A stretch of 64,000 nucleotides of DNA from CAWBCR01 sp963787375 (GTDB lineage Bacteria; Chloroflexota; Anaerolineae; Aggregatilineales; UBA3940), in NCBI GenBank assembly GCA_963787375.1, contig CAWBCR010000031.1, positions 62,001 through 126,000 on the forward strand, written 5' to 3'. How positions within the stretch are numbered: position 1 is the first letter of the stretch; each line of letters starts with the position of its first letter. A program made the position numbers and the translations under genes. This document shows, piece by piece, positions 1 to 8,623 of the stretch. The notes beneath the pieces are model-generated. The model was not told where the DNA came from, ran no database searches, and saw nothing but the letters and a program-made list of their open reading frames with translations.

Positions 1-722
1 CGGGCTGGAGCTTGTCGAGGTGTTCCGGCGGGCGCGGGCGGCAGGCGCGACGACCTCGCTGGACATGGCTTTCCCCGACCCGCTATCGGAGGAAGGGCGG
101 GCCGACTGGTGGCGCATCCTGACCGACACGCTGCCGTACGTGGACATCTTCGCGCCGAGCATCGAGGAGCTGCTGTTCATGATCCGGCGCGACACCTACG
201 AGCAGCTTCGGGCGGGGTCGGCGCGGGGCGACGTGCTGGAAGGCGTCACGCCGCCGCTGCTCAGCGAGATCTCTGACGATCTGCTGGCGCTGGGCGCGAA
301 GGTCGTGCTGCTGAAGCTGGGCTACCGGGGGGCGTACCTGCGCACCGCCGACGCCTCGGCGCTTGAAGTTGATGGGCCGCGCCGCGCCCGCCGACCCGTC
401 GGCGTGGGCCAACCGTGAGTGGTGGTCGCCGTGCTTCGCGGTTGAGGTGGTGGGCACGACCGGCTCCGGCGACGCGACCATCGCGGGGTTCCTGAGCGCG
501 CTGCTGCGCGGTCTCTCGGCGCGCGAGGCGCTGACGATGGCGGTAGCGGTCGGCGCGTGCAACGTGGAGGCGGCGGACGCAATCAGCGGGCTGCGAAGCT
601 GGGAGGCGACGCAGGCGCGCGTGGCGCAGGGCTGGGCGCAGCGCCCGCTTGACTTATCGGCGTTTGGGTGGCATAAGGATGAGGGGTCGGCGATCTGGGC
701 GGCGGGGGCCACCGGGAGCTAA
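1..722 (+). CDS. PfkB-family carbohydrate kinase, 5'-truncated and frameshifted
   Basis: This is the C-terminal two thirds of a ribokinase/PfkB-fold sugar kinase; its start lies before the window. The readable part begins in one frame (residues such as FAPSIEELLFM and VVLLKLGYRGAYL, typical of the PfkB core) and continues in another frame from about position 365. The second part carries the anion-hole/catalytic signature VGTTGSGDATIAGF, with the catalytic Asp in GSGDA. The switch near 360-376 looks like a single-base indel. The gene ends inside a perfect hairpin at 712-732. It is followed on the same strand by aldolase genes, so phosphorylation before aldol cleavage is a reasonable inference. 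The sugar substrate cannot be told. Confidence 0.85.
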
Positions 723-775
723 AAGCTCCCGGCTACGGTCGACACGCTGGCTGAAGCCAGCCCTGACCGGCTCGA
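712..775. repeat. Two-hairpin dispersed palindromic element (family A, copy 1)
   Basis: A perfect 9-bp stem (CCGGGAGCT / AGCTCCCGG, 3-nt loop, 712-732) contains the kinase stop codon. It is followed by a second hairpin, GCTGGCT-GA-AGCCAGC (746-761). The same architecture recurs at 29693-29763. No T-tract follows, so it is more likely a REP-like element than a simple terminator. Confidence 0.6.
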
Positions 776-814
776 TGGTTCAGTGGAGCACGGCAAGTGT
801 CGTGGAGGTAATGC

Positions 815-1612
815 ATGGAGAGCAAGACGTATCGTATTCGTGAGTTTGTGCGGCCCGCCGACGGGCGCAGCCTCGTCATCGACACCAGCGCGGGGCTGTC
901 GCTGGGGGCGCTGCCCGGCCTGGAGGATTTCACACAGGCGGTCGCGCCGCTGCTGCCGCTGGTCGACGGGATCGTGGCCAGCCCCGGCATGGCCCGCCGC
1001 CTGAGCGGGCGCACGCGGCACGACGCCGCGCTGCTGGTGCGGGCCGACTGGACCAACGCGCTGCGCGGGCCGGATTTCGTGCTGCCGCCGGAGATGGTCG
1101 GCAGCGTGCCGCTGCTGGAGCCAGCCGACGCGCTGGACCTGGGCGCGAGCGCGCTGGTCGTCACTTTCCTGCTTGGGCACGAGGAAGCAGTCGAGGCGGA
1201 CTGCCTGCGCCGCACGGTGCAGCTTGCGTTGACAGGCAGCGGGATGGGCATGCCGCTAATCGTCGACGTGCAGCCGATCGGGCCACGCGTGGTGCTGCGG
1301 CTCAAGGCGATTGAGCTGGGCGTCAGCTACGCGCTGGAGGGCGGCGCGGACGGCGTCGCCGTGCCGTGGCCGGGCAAAGTGTCGTTCCAGACGATCACGA
1401 CGATGGCCGCGGGGCTGCCGGTGTGGGTCAAGCCGGAGACGGAAGACCTCGCCGCGATGGACAGCGGAACGATTCAGGAGGCGCTGGAGGCGGGGGCCGC
1501 CGGGCTGTGGCTGGGCGCGGACCTGTTCGCGCAGGCCGAGCCGGTCAGCATCGTGAGCGCGCTCGGCGGGCTGGTGCACGCCGGGGCGGCGGCGCAGGGG
1601 GCGCAGCGATGA
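815..1612 (+). CDS. DeoC/LacD-type aldolase homologue lacking the Schiff-base lysine
   Basis: This 265-residue TIM-barrel protein aligns over its full length with the next gene, a DeoC/FbaB/LacD-like class I aldolase. Shared landmarks are the VRADW strand, the DALDLGASALVV strand and the segment after GADG. Where the neighbour has LKIPYTG, with the expected Schiff-base lysine, this protein has VAVPWPG. The neighbour's AADHG segment is here VIDTSAG. I infer that it cannot form the usual Schiff base and may be a regulatory or structural partner, or use another chemistry. Its stop overlaps the next ATG (TGATG-type junction at 1609-1612), which suggests coupled translation and a heteromeric complex. 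The ATG at 815 is the first plausible start. Confidence 0.8.
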   Translation: MESKTYRIREFVRPADGRSLVIDTSAGLSLGALPGLEDFTQAVAPLLPLVDGIVASPGMARRLSGRTRHDAALLVRADWTNALRGPDFVLPPEMVGSVPLLEPADALDLGASALVVTFLLGHEEAVEADCLRRTVQLALTGSGMGMPLIVDVQPIGPRVVLRLKAIELGVSYALEGGADGVAVPWPGKVSFQTITTMAAGLPVWVKPETEDLAAMDSGTIQEALEAGAAGLWLGADLFAQAEPVSIVSALGGLVHAGAAAQGAQR

Positions 1613-2912
1613 CGACATCCGGATTACAGGCCCGCATGGATCGCCTGTTCAACCGCCACGGCGACGGGCGCGCGGTGTGCGTCGCCGCCGACCACGGCTA
1701 CATGAGCGACGTGACGAGCAACGTCGTGCGGCTGCGGCCCATCGTCGAGGCCGTCACGCGCGGCGGGGTGGACGGGATTCTGGTCAGCCCCGGCCAGGCG
1801 ATGCGGCTCGCGCCGCTGTTCCAGGGGCGCGACGGCCCGGCGCTAATCGTGCGGGCCGACTGGATGAACATGCCCCGGCTGGGCAACTCGAACGTGGCGA
1901 ACGCCGTCCCACAGCGGCTGCTGTATCACCAGAAGGTCATCACCGCCGAGCAGGCGCTGGCGCTGGGCGCGACGGCGATCACCATTTACCTGTTCCTGGG
2001 CTACTCGGACAGCATCGAGCAGGCCGGGATCGAAGTCAACGCGCGGTTTGTGGCGGAGTGCCGCCGGGTGGGCTGCCGTGCATCATCGAGCCGCTGGCCT
2101 ACGGCGGGCAGGTGACCGGCGCGAACACGGTCGACATCCTGACGCTGGGCGCGCGGATGGCGGTCGAGATCGGCGCGGATGCGCTCAAAATCCCATACAC
2201 CGGCGACGTGGACACCTTCCGCCACCTGATCGACGTGGCGGGCGTGCCGGTGCTGGTGCTGGGCGGCGCGCGCTCCGACTACGAGCGCGACGCGCTGGAG
2301 CTATTTGACGAGGCGCTGCAAGCGGGAGCGTCGGGCTGCCTGATGGGCCGCAACGTCACCAAGTCGCCGGACCCGGAGCCGATGATCCGGCAGTTGTGCG
2401 GCATCGCGCACGACGGCTGGACGGTCGACGAGGCGCTGCGCGGCGAAAGCTGGGATTTCCTGCGGCTGAAGGCGCACCCGGCGCTGTGCACCGGCTGCAA
2501 CCTGTGCGTGACGGCGTGCGTCGCGTCGCACGAGGACGGCTACAGCGGGCACCTGTCGCGGCTGCGGATCGACCCCGGCAACAAGCCCGGACAGCACAAG
2601 GTGATGTTCTGCACGCTGTGCCAGAAGTGCATCGACGTGTGCCCGGAACAGGCGCTGCGCTGGCACGCCGAGTCAGGGGCGGTGGAGCTGATCACGGATC
2701 GCTGCAACAACTGCGCCGAGTGCGTGGACATCTGCCCGACGGGCGTGATCGTCCACTCCGACGAGGGAATCACGTTTGGCGACGGCCACGCCATCGACTG
2801 GTACCCGGTGGTGTGCGACCTGTGCGGCGGCGAGCCGGAGTGCGCGCGCATCTGCCCGACCGACGCGATCTTCGTCGACGAGCGGCCCAACTTCACGGGG
2901 AAGCGAGAGTAA
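1609..2912 (+). CDS. Class I aldolase (DeoC/FbaB-like) fused to a four-[4Fe-4S] ferredoxin domain; one frameshift
   Basis: Residues about 1-265 form a class I aldolase barrel with CVAADHG near the N terminus and the probable Schiff-base lysine in ADALKIPYTGD. About 150 further residues follow without a stop. They contain four cysteine groups: CTGCNLCVTAC, CTLCQKCIDVC, CNNCAECVDIC and CDLCGGEPECARIC. That is 16 Cys, enough for four cubane clusters, as in electron-transfer subunits that partner aldehyde oxidoreductases. One G appears to be missing near 2069-2072: the frame changes inside the barrel between RRVG and LPCIIEP, and homology continues smoothly. The AOR gene starts 5 nt downstream. 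I infer that the aldehyde from aldol cleavage is passed to AOR and electrons to the fused ferredoxin. The fusion itself is uninterrupted sequence. Confidence 0.85.
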
Positions 2913-2916
2913 CGTC

Positions 2917-4749
2917 ATGGACCTGACCCAACGCGCGTACTGCGACCGGATTCTGCGGGTGGACCTGTCAACGGGGAGCATCCACAGCACCCCCCTGCCC
3001 GCCGAGGCCATGCCGCTGATATTGGGCGGCAAGGGGCTGGGCGCGTGGCTGCTGTACAGCGAGCAGCCCGCCGGCGTCGTGCCGCTCTCGCCGGAGAACC
3101 ATCTGATCTTTCACAACGGCCCGCTGACCGGCACCACCGCGCCGACCGCCGGGCGGTTCGGCGTGACGACGCGCTCACCGGCGACCGGCACCTATTTCGA
3201 CGCGTACTGCGGCGGCTACTGGGGGCAGATGCTCAAGTACGCCGGATACGACGCACTGGTGGTGACCGGCGCGGCTGCCGGGCCGGCGATGCTGGTCGTC
3301 GACGGCGACGCGGCGGAGGTGCGGCCCGCCGACCACCTGTGGGGATTGTCGGTGATGGAGACGACCGAGCGCATCTGGCAGGACTTCGGGCACGACTGGC
3401 AGCCGCTGGTCATCGGGCCGCCCGGCGAGCAGCAGCGCAACATCTCCAGCATTTTCAACGAAACGCGGGCGCTGGCACGCGGCGGGGTCGGCGCGGTGAT
3501 GGGCTCCAAGATGCTCAAGGCGATTGTGGTGCGCGGCGCGGGCGCGGTGCGCGTCCACGACAAAGCGGCCTACGAGCGCGCGCTGCAGCTTGCCTTCCGC
3601 GCGGTGCGGATGAGCAGCGACACGACGCTGCTGCAGCGCGAGGGCACGGCCAACATCGTCGACCTGATCAACGTGATGGGCGCGCTGCCGACCCGCAACT
3701 TCCAGCGCGGGCAGTTCGAGCAGTCGGACGAGGTATCGGGCGGGGCGTTCCGGGCCAACCACTGGAAGAAGGAGTACGCGTGCTTCGGCTGCCCCATCGC
3801 CTGCGGCAAGTGGACCGAGCCGCTGGCCGACGGCAAAGTGATCGAGGGGCCGGAGTACGAGACGGTGTACGCGCTGGGTCCTAACTGCGCCGTGGGCGAC
3901 CGCGAGGTGATCATCCGGCTGACGTGGCTGTGCGACGCGTACGGCATGGACACGATCAGCGTGGGCGGGGTGATCGGCTTCGTGATGGAGGCCTTCGAGA
4001 AGGGCATCATCCCTGCCGCCGACCTGGACGGGATCGAACCGCGCTGGGGCGACGGGGCGGCGGCGCTGGCGCTGGTCGAGAAGATGGCGAAGGTCGAGGG
4101 CTGCGGCGAGTGGCTGGCGCAGGGCGTGGCGTCCATCGCGGCGCGCTACCCCGGCACGGAGTCGTTCGCGATGCAGGTCAAGCGGCTGGAGATGCCCGGC
4201 TACCATCCCAGCGCGGCGAAAGGCACCGCGCTGGCCTACGCCATCTCGGAGCGGGGCGCGTGCCACCTGCGGGGCGCGCCGCTGGGCGAGCTGTTCAGCG
4301 GCTCGGCGGACCCGCTGGCGATTGAGGGCAAGGCACAGTTGTTCCGCGACCACCAGGCCAACAAGGCGGTGTGGGACTCGGCGTGCCTGTGCATCTTCCC
4401 GGCATATGGCATGTCGCTGAAAGAGCTATGGCAGCTCGTGACGGCGGCGACCGGCTTCGATTACCCGCGCGTGCAGGACCTGGAGCGCGTCGGCGACCGC
4501 ATCTCGACGCTGGCGCGGCTGTTCAACGCGCGCGAGGGCTTCACCCGCGCCGACGACACGCTGCCGCCGCGCAACCTGTCGCAGCCGATGCCGTCCGGCC
4601 CGGCTGCCGGGCACGTGGTCGAACTGGCCCCGATGCTGGACGAGTACTACGCCATCATGGGCTGGGACGCGGACGGCGCGCCGACAGCGGAGACGCTGCG
4701 CGCGCTGGGGCTAGGCGATCTGCTCGCGCTGCCGGATGGGGGCGGATAG
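2917..4749 (+). CDS. Aldehyde:ferredoxin oxidoreductase (tungsto/molybdopterin enzyme)
   Basis: This 610-residue protein matches the AOR family in length and order: an N-terminal domain (RILRVDLSTGSI, GGKGLGAWLL, GPLTGTTAPTAGRFGVTTRSP), then the cofactor domains. The [4Fe-4S] ligands are visible as CFGCPIAC in the middle and the distal Cys in DSACLCIF. The family oxidises aldehydes to carboxylates and reduces ferredoxin, using a W or Mo bis-pterin cofactor in the cytoplasm. The ATG at 2917 directly follows the aldolase-ferredoxin stop, so the two are co-translated. The aldehyde substrate is unknown. The TauE/SafE exporter next door would suit an organic acid or sulfonate product. Confidence 0.93.
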   Translation: MDLTQRAYCDRILRVDLSTGSIHSTPLPAEAMPLILGGKGLGAWLLYSEQPAGVVPLSPENHLIFHNGPLTGTTAPTAGRFGVTTRSPATGTYFDAYCGGYWGQMLKYAGYDALVVTGAAAGPAMLVVDGDAAEVRPADHLWGLSVMETTERIWQDFGHDWQPLVIGPPGEQQRNISSIFNETRALARGGVGAVMGSKMLKAIVVRGAGAVRVHDKAAYERALQLAFRAVRMSSDTTLLQREGTANIVDLINVMGALPTRNFQRGQFEQSDEVSGGAFRANHWKKEYACFGCPIACGKWTEPLADGKVIEGPEYETVYALGPNCAVGDREVIIRLTWLCDAYGMDTISVGGVIGFVMEAFEKGIIPAADLDGIEPRWGDGAAALALVEKMAKVEGCGEWLAQGVASIAARYPGTESFAMQVKRLEMPGYHPSAAKGTALAYAISERGACHLRGAPLGELFSGSADPLAIEGKAQLFRDHQANKAVWDSACLCIFPAYGMSLKELWQLVTAATGFDYPRVQDLERVGDRISTLARLFNAREGFTRADDTLPPRNLSQPMPSGPAAGHVVELAPMLDEYYAIMGWDADGAPTAETLRALGLGDLLALPDGGG

Positions 4750-4785
4750 ACCTTACAGCCACTCACCGAAGGGACACACGACTTC

Positions 4786-5532
4786 ATGCTCTCGAACAAC
4801 CTGATTGTCTTCTACGTCATGACCGCCGTCGTCGCGTTTCTGATCGGGCTGGCTAAGGGCGGGCTGGGCGGCACGCTGGGCGTGTTAGCCGTCCCGATGA
4901 TGACGCTGGTGATGCCCCCCGAACAGGTGCTGGGGCTGCTGCTGCCGATCCTCATGTTCGCCGACATCTTCGCAGTGTGGCTGCACTGGAAAAACTGGAA
5001 CATGAAGCTGGTGCTGCTGCTGATCCCCGGCTCCATCGTGGGTGTGACCATCGGCACGTGGTTCATCACCAAAGCGCCCACCCGCGAGCTTGAGATCGGC
5101 ATCGGCGTGATCGTGCTGCTGTTCGCCATCTACAAGCTGTTCGAGAAGCGCATCCTCGGCTCGCCGGATTACCACCTGAAGAACTGGCACGGGCTGGTGG
5201 CAGGGACGGTCACCGGGTTCTCGTCGTCGCTGGCGCACACCGGCGGGCCGCCGGTCAGCATTTACCTGCTGCTGCAAGACGTGACGCCGGAGGTATTCAT
5301 CGCCACGTCGGCGCTGTTCTTCTTCATCCTCAACTGGATCAAGGTGCCGTACTACCTGTACGCCGGGCTGTTCAACTGGCAGCGGCTGTGGCAGGTGGTG
5401 TTCCTGGCCCCGCTGCTGCCGTTCGGCGTGTGGGTGGGCAAGTGGGGCGCGAACAAGGTCGACAAGGAAACGTTCGAGAAGATTATCGTGGCGCTGCTGG
5501 TGCTGGGTGCGATCCTGCTGATCGCGGGGTAG
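4786..5532 (+). CDS. TauE/SafE-family membrane transporter
   Basis: This 248-residue polytopic protein has about seven to eight hydrophobic segments and the family hallmarks GLAKGGLGGTLG near the N terminus and the internal repeat with FSSSLAHTGGPP. TauE/SafE (DUF81) proteins are thought to move sulfonates, sulfite or other small organic anions, often as exporters. It lies 36 nt after the AOR gene in the same direction, probably in the same operon. I infer that it exports the acid made by the aldolase-AOR module or imports a precursor. Confidence 0.88.
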   Translation: MLSNNLIVFYVMTAVVAFLIGLAKGGLGGTLGVLAVPMMTLVMPPEQVLGLLLPILMFADIFAVWLHWKNWNMKLVLLLIPGSIVGVTIGTWFITKAPTRELEIGIGVIVLLFAIYKLFEKRILGSPDYHLKNWHGLVAGTVTGFSSSLAHTGGPPVSIYLLLQDVTPEVFIATSALFFFILNWIKVPYYLYAGLFNWQRLWQVVFLAPLLPFGVWVGKWGANKVDKETFEKIIVALLVLGAILLIAG

Positions 5533-5556
5533 CGGCTCTGCCATCGGGGAAAATTG

Positions 5557-7549
5557 ATGCCAACTGACAAAGCGGGCGGGCTGACGCGCGCCACAGCGCG
5601 GCGCTGGCCGCCGTCGCGCCGCACGATCCTGATCGGCGGCGGGCTGCTGGCGGTCGCGGCAATAGCCGCGCTGATTATCGTCGTCCGGGGGCGCAGCGGC
5701 GGCGCGTCGTTCGCCGGGCCGGTCCCGCCCGACGCGGTGGCGCGGCTGGGCCGGGGCAGCATCAACGTGCTGGCGGTCTCGGCGGACGGAACAGCGCTGG
5801 CCGTTGGCGGCGACGTGGGGCTGTTCGTGTACGACGCGCGCACGCTGGCCGACCACTGGGCGTTCGCGGCGGGCACGCGGGTGCACAGCGCAGCGTTCAG
5901 CCCCGACGGGCGCTACCTCGCCGCTGGCTTGCAGGGCGGCACAGTGATCCTGTTCGACGCGGCCAGCGGGCAGCAGGTCGGCAGCGTGCCGGTGCTGGAC
6001 GACGCCATCTCACTGGCGTGGGGGCCGCCCGCCGCCGCCGGATCGATGCTGCTGGCGGCAGGAACAAACGACGGCCACGTGACGGTGGCGCGCATCTTCC
6101 CGACCGGCAGCGGACCGAGCATCGAGCCGGTAGGGCTGCTGAACTACACGCCCGGCGGCGTGACCGCGGTGGCCTACAGCCCCGACGGCAGCCTGCTGGC
6201 AACCGCCAACCGCGACGGCAAGATCGACGTGTGGGACGCGCAGACCGCCGAGCTCGCTGGGCGAGCTGATCGACACGTCCGCCGAACACGCGATCCTGGC
6301 GCTGACGTGGCTGCCGGGCAGCCCGCTGACGATCCTGGCGGGTGGGCTGGATAACCGCATCGACGCGTGGGACGCGGACAGCCAGACGCTGCGCTACAGC
6401 ATCGACGGCCTGCCCGGCGACGTGCTGGGGCTCGCCGCTGCGGCGGACGGCGGGGGGTTCAGCGCAGCGCTGGCCGACGGCAGCGCGCCGGTGTATGACG
6501 CGCAGGGCAGCCCGCAGAGCGATACCGGCGGGCTGTCGGACGACCCGGTGGCCGCGGCGTGGTTCGCGGGCGGGCAGACGCTGAGCATCGCCGCGCGGGA
6601 TGGCACGCTGCGCGTGTGGAACGTGAGCGGCGCGAACCGCCCGCAGCAGACACAGCACGTGCACACCTCGGCGGGGTGGCGCGACAGCGCGCTGGCGTGG
6701 TCGCCGGATGGGACGCGGATCGCGGCGGCCTCCGGCGGGCGGCTGATCGTGTGGGACGCGGTCCGCGCGCGGCCCCTGCTGACGCTGGACGCCGACGCGA
6801 ACGTGGTCGACGCGGTGGCGTGGTCGCCGGACGGCTACCTGATCGCCAGCGGCGGCGCGGACAAGGCGGTGCACATCTGGGATGCCCGCACCGGGCGGCT
6901 GCTGGCCACGCTGACCGGCCACCGCGACGTGATCGCCGGGCTGGCATGGTCGCCGGATGGCGCACTGCTGGCCTCGGCGGGCTCGCTGGACGACACGCTG
7001 ATCCTCTACAACGTCGACAATGGGCAGACGCTGCACACGCTGCCCGCCAGCGCACAGGGCGTGTGGAGCGTGGCGTGGTCGCCGGACGGGGCGACGCTGG
7101 CCGCCGGCACCAACACAGGCTACGTGCTGCTGTGGGACGTGAGTGCTGCCGCCGACGCGTCCGCCGTCATCGGCGGGCCGGACAACCACCTGACCCGGCA
7201 GGCCGGCTGGGTGGGCGCGGTGGCGTGGTCGCCGGATGGGACGCAGATCGCTGCCGGGGCGTCGGATGCGGCGGCGATGGTGCTGGACGTGGCCAGCGGC
7301 GACCGGGTGGCGTCGCTGGTGGGGCACCAGCACGTGCTGCGCGGCGCGGCCTTCAGCCCGGATGGGACGCGGATCGCGACGGCGGCGCAGGACAGCCAGG
7401 TGATTGTGTGGGACGCCGCCAGCGGCGATCTGCTCAAGACCTACAGCGGCCACACGGCAGGCGTCGACGCGGTGGCGTGGTCGCCGGACGGGACGCAGAT
7501 CGCGTCGGCGTCGGATGACGGCACGGTGATCATCTGGAATGCGCCGTGA
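5557..7549 (+). CDS. Membrane-anchored WD40-repeat protein, one frameshift
   Basis: A basic N terminus followed by a single transmembrane helix (about residues 25-45, TILIGGGLLAVAAIAALIIVV) leads into a long series of WD40 blades. At least ten units contain variants of WSPDGTxIA...VWDA. The reading frame shifts near 6254-6262 by one extra base; blades on both sides are intact, so a sequencing error is likely. The last blades are very alike at DNA level (gtggcgtggtcgccgga recurs), which could cause assembly or recombination errors. WD40 propellers are protein-interaction scaffolds, and the anchor suggests display outside the membrane. No enzyme domain is visible. The preferred ATG is 5557; a TTG lies one codon upstream. 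Confidence 0.88.
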
Positions 7550-7550
7550 T

Positions 7551-7678
7551 AGCGATTAGCGGTTAGCGATTGGCGATTAGCTATAGGAGTTACACACTCG
7601 AAGCGCCGGGGCGGCCTCACCTTCCGTCTTCATTGGATGGAGGGGGCGACCGAGCGCAGTGAGGTCAGGGGTGAGGCC
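7551..7678. repeat. Short direct repeats plus palindromic repeat family B, copy 1
   Basis: Copies of a GCGATTAGC-like unit (7551-7582) are followed by a long inverted repeat with arms GGCCTCACC (7613-7621) and GGTGAGGCC (7670-7678). The same outer arms occur at 10641-10758, 11672-11741 and 13292-13391. The element fills the gap between the WD40 and CPBP genes. Confidence 0.6.
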
Positions 7679-7724
7679 ACAGGCAGCCCACTGCATAAGC
7701 TCTAACAGAGTTAAGGAGGGTGTC

Positions 7725-8582
7725 GTGGACGAAACACAACATCGTACTGGCAGGGCGCAGTACTTCAGCACAATCGCGCTGTTCATCGTGTGTGGCGGGA
7801 TCATCGGCGCTGCCGCATATGTGAGCTTTGTCCCGCAGGATGTCAGGACGACCCTGAAGGTGGGCATGGCTGTCGCAAGCCTGATTGCCTGGCTTGCACT
7901 GGGCAGGAACGAACGCTTGCAACAGTACAGGCCGATCATCCTCGGCTTCTTCGCCGTTTCGCTGGGTGTTCTGCTGGCCCAGTACTGCGGCAACATTCCG
8001 ATGAGGCTTCTGGGACTCTCCGTTGCGACGGTGCAGGGTGTCGCAATGGCCAAGTTCGGTGAAGCCCTGCCGATTGTGCTGTCCATTCTTGTGCTGCACT
8101 TCGCAACCGGCGGTGACATGGACGGTCTCTTCCTCAAGGGCGGCAATCTCAAGCTGTGGTTGATCGTCGGCATCATCGGGTTTGCGGCCTTCGCGGGCAT
8201 CGCCGCTGTGCAGGCCATAGGCTCCGGCCTGAGCTGGGCAACAGTCGCCGCCGCCCTGCCCTGGATAGCGATCTTCATTTTCTCTAACGCCTTCATGGAA
8301 GAACTGTGGTTCCGGGCGTTGTTCCTGAAGAAACTGGAGCCGCTGGTCGGGGCCAAAATATCCCTCATTATCACGGCGATTGTCTTTGCAGCGGTCCACA
8401 TCAGCTCGACCTATGTCATCGACATCCTGCTTTTCATGGTGGCGCTGATGGCGCTCGCGCTGCTGTGGGGGTGGCTCATGCAGAAGACGAACAGCATCTG
8501 GGGCGCGGTTCTGATCCACGCAGGAGGTGACGTGCTCGTCATCCTGGGATTTCTCGCAGGGGCCGCGCTCAGGTGGCCATAA
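7725..8582 (+). CDS. CPBP-family intramembrane metalloprotease
   Basis: This protein of about 285 residues has seven to eight membrane helices. The CPBP (Abi/Rce1-like) motifs are present: EELWFRALFLKK (motif 1, EExxxR), AAVHISS (motif 2 His) and the late HAGGD motif. The family contains CAAX-type and bacteriocin-immunity proteases; the substrate is unknown. I chose the GTG at 7725 because AAGGAGG lies just upstream, although the spacing is short. Codon use looks less GC-biased than in neighbouring catabolic genes. It sits between repeat elements, so it may be a later insertion into the island. Confidence 0.85.
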   Translation: MDETQHRTGRAQYFSTIALFIVCGGIIGAAAYVSFVPQDVRTTLKVGMAVASLIAWLALGRNERLQQYRPIILGFFAVSLGVLLAQYCGNIPMRLLGLSVATVQGVAMAKFGEALPIVLSILVLHFATGGDMDGLFLKGGNLKLWLIVGIIGFAAFAGIAAVQAIGSGLSWATVAAALPWIAIFIFSNAFMEELWFRALFLKKLEPLVGAKISLIITAIVFAAVHISSTYVIDILLFMVALMALALLWGWLMQKTNSIWGAVLIHAGGDVLVILGFLAGAALRWP

Positions 8583-8623
8583 GTCGCACGCTATAAGCCA
8601 TTAGTTTATAGGAGGGTTCGATC

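Noticed and set aside
83..712. Long minus-strand reading frames opposite the kinase and opposite most GC-rich genes
   Set aside because: They are Arg/Ala/Pro-rich shadows of the plus-strand genes, without recognisable domains or ribosome sites.
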